Origin: a virus
Virus record (IMG/VR): IMGVR_UViG_3300036828_000389
Span: 1 to 64,000 of that record
Strand: one strand, 5' to 3'
Length of the DNA: 64,000 nucleotides
The stretch's first letter is position 1; each line of letters begins with the position of its first letter. The notes beneath the pieces are model-generated. The model saw only the letters and a program-made list of their open reading frames with translations. It was not told the DNA's origin and ran no database searches. The translations under genes were made by a program, and so were the position numbers. Shown here piece by piece: positions 62,435-64,000 of the stretch.

Positions 62435-64000
62435 GTGGCCTACGCCCTCGTCGGAACCATCGGTGCGGTATCGCAGGGGGCTGCATCCGCAGCTGTAACC
62501 GCGGCCTGGGGTACCAGCGAGAACCGCACTGCTAACAATCTGCTGACCTGTTCGGTATCGGGCACAGGCATCGCCACGCTGCCCACCACGCCCGCAGGCT
62601 GGTCGATAGGGGTCCAACGGGCTGGTACCAGCTGTAGCGTCACCGTCTACTACAAGGTGGCTGCTGGAGCGGACGCCGCCCCGACCATTGCTGCTGTTAC
62701 CAGCGCGGTGTGGGCGGTACAACTGGCCGAGTACTCCGGTGGTGCGGCCAGTCCGGCGGACCAGTCGGGTGGTAACAGCGCCACCACCAGCCCGCTGGTG
62801 GCAACCTGTGGTGCTGCGGATGCCGGAGCCGGGGACTTGGTCATTGGTTGCCAGGCTCTCCTCAACTCAGCGGCTCGTACCAACGCCACCTGGTCCCCGG
62901 CCTTCAACAACGGGGCCACAGCCACCAGCAACGTCAACAACGCCGCCACCTCCACCGCTAACCACTACGGGTTCGTCTACGGCACTACCACTGGTAACGC
63001 TGCCGCCGACACCCATACCCTGACCTTCACCACCACCAGCGTCACTGGCTGCGCGGTGGCCATGGCCAGCTTCAAGCTGACGCCTGTGCAGGCCGGTACG
63101 GCGACGCTGTCAGCTACAGCTGGTATGACGGTCGCTGGTACGAGCCCTCGTCCCTACCTGGTGGCTCAGGGCCCGATCAATCAGGGTACGGGGACACTCG
63201 CTCCGACCTTCGGGCAGCCCACCACCGCAGGCAACCTGCTGGTGTGCCTGATCTCTGAAAACGCCAACTCGCCCATTGTCACCAACCCCAATGGTGCCTG
63301 GGTGCTGGCAGGTAGACAGGCTCAGAACTACGGCATCATCTACTACCGGCCGAACTGTCTGGCCAGTGAGTCGCCGCCCACCTTCACTGATGGTTCATGT
63401 GGTGGCCAGGGCACAGCCATATTGCTGGAGTTCGGGAACGTAGCTACCAGTAGTCCTCTTGACTTGACTACTAACACTCAAGGCTCATCAAACCCCTACA
63501 CCCTTACCCAGGGGGCTCCTAGCGCAGCCCCAGGTGAGCTTCTAATAGCTGTCGCTGGTGCTAGTGCTTCCGAAGCCTCAGGCAGCCTTACGTTCAACAA
63601 CGCCACGGCTGTCAACATCGCCAGCAATACGGCTCACGTAGTGAACTACCAGATGGTCTACGGCATTGGCACCACTAACGCCACCGCAGACTCGACCACG
63701 GTCACCTACTCCGCTACCCCTGGGGTGTATGGAGCCGTTTTCGTTTCGTTCAAAGGGACCGGCCCGTCCACAATTGTAGGTGCAGTTGCACTACACGCTA
63801 CTGCTGGGATGACGGCGATTGCCACGACGGTGTCCGGCTCAGCATCGTTCAGCACTCTGGCGGATGACTTCAACTCCGGATCAATCAACAGCACCACCTG
63901 GACGAACGGATCACCTAGCCAGATCAGCGTGGTGGCTGGGCAACTTCAGGTAGCCACTGTGACGGCGGCGCAAGAGAACCAGTTATATACGAACAGTTTC
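62435..64000 (+). CDS. Large modular fibre-like protein (partial, runs off window)
   Basis: From GTG 62435 the frame stays open to the end (522 codons). It is Ala/Thr/Ser/Gly-rich with two similar modules of about 200 residues, each beginning with AG(W/N)-type strands, including VQLAEYSGGAASPAD or LLEFGNVATSSPLD, and ending (G)ATLSATAGMTV or ALHATAGMTAI. The last part (FSTLADDFNSGSINSTTW, then GQLQVATV) looks like the start of a concanavalin/laminin-G-like domain. Probably a head or tail fibre that binds surfaces. Confidence 0.65.
   Translation, partial: MAYALVGTIGAVSQGAASAAVTAAWGTSENRTANNLLTCSVSGTGIATLPTTPAGWSIGVQRAGTSCSVTVYYKVAAGADAAPTIAAVTSAVWAVQLAEYSGGAASPADQSGGNSATTSPLVATCGAADAGAGDLVIGCQALLNSAARTNATWSPAFNNGATATSNVNNAATSTANHYGFVYGTTTGNAAADTHTLTFTTTSVTGCAVAMASFKLTPVQAGTATLSATAGMTVAGTSPRPYLVAQGPINQGTGTLAPTFGQPTTAGNLLVCLISENANSPIVTNPNGAWVLAGRQAQNYGIIYYRPNCLASESPPTFTDGSCGGQGTAILLEFGNVATSSPLDLTTNTQGSSNPYTLTQGAPSAAPGELLIAVAGASASEASGSLTFNNATAVNIASNTAHVVNYQMVYGIGTTNATADSTTVTYSATPGVYGAVFVSFKGTGPSTIVGAVALHATAGMTAIATTVSGSASFSTLADDFNSGSINSTTWTNGSPSQISVVAGQLQVATVTAAQENQLYTNSF

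Noticed and set aside
1-64000. tRNA genes, CRISPR arrays, insertion sequences and an integrase
   Set aside because: I looked for TTCRANNC arms with cloverleaf context, regularly spaced repeats, terminal inverted repeats with transposase motifs, and tyrosine or serine recombinase motifs and found none that I can support.

Overview
The window is a GC-rich (about 60%), very densely coded stretch of a large double-stranded DNA bacteriophage. An actinobacterial host is the best fit: there are two WhiB-like iron-sulfur proteins (36.1-36.6 kb and 52.0-52.4 kb), many genes look leaderless (a -10 hexamer followed 6-7 bases later by the start codon), GTG starts are frequent, and most genes overlap by 4 or 8 bases (ATGA, GTGA, ATGAGTGA). 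A baseplate J-like protein next to a gp25-like protein points to a contractile-tailed (myovirus-like) particle. No tRNA, integrase, lysin or CRISPR array was recognised.

Layout. (1) 1-5.4 kb, minus strand: about 15 very small genes, many with Cys/His metal-binding motifs, from a divergent promoter region at 5.46-5.54 kb and a second promoter at 4.2 kb. (2) 5.6-13 kb, plus strand: larger early-type genes, several with a private promoter of one conserved type. They include a tandem HARP-like repeat protein, an SNF2-family helicase and a PAPS-reductase-like protein; hairpins follow several stop codons. (3) 13.0-14.1 kb: a gene-poor region with palindromes and direct repeats. (4) 14.1-20.8 kb, plus strand: small accessory genes, a von Willebrand A protein and many unknowns.

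(5) 20.75-33.3 kb, minus strand: tail and baseplate module, read from 33 kb down to a terminator at 21.8 kb. It holds a membrane protein, a gpI-like tail protein, two pairs of paralogous fibre-type proteins, baseplate J, a gp25-like protein and low-complexity structural proteins. (6) 33.3-52.9 kb, minus strand: DNA metabolism. It holds a RuvC-like resolvase, an Acb2-like small protein, DUF3310, a Cas4-like exonuclease, WhiB, an Hjc-like resolvase, RecA, a family A DNA polymerase, a candidate ssDNA-binding protein, DNA-binding regulators, a second SNF2/DEAD helicase, a DnaG-like primase, a DnaB-like helicase, a DnaC-like loader and a second WhiB. (7) 53.07-64 kb, plus strand: packaging and head module with large terminase, portal, scaffold, N4-gp56-like major capsid protein, and a fibre-like gene running off the window.

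The replication genes form a near-complete replisome (loader, helicase, primase, polymerase, candidate SSB) beside recombination enzymes. The most unusual signals are the repeated leaderless-promoter family, separation of HARP-like repeats from an SNF2 motor in neighbouring genes, a short arginine-rich motif recurring at the termini of several DNA-metabolism proteins, a roughly 25-residue C-terminal tag shared by three adjacent small proteins, a zinc-finger-like insertion inside the polymerase exonuclease domain, and a likely Acb2-type anti-CBASS protein. All functions are read from motifs by eye; no database search was possible.
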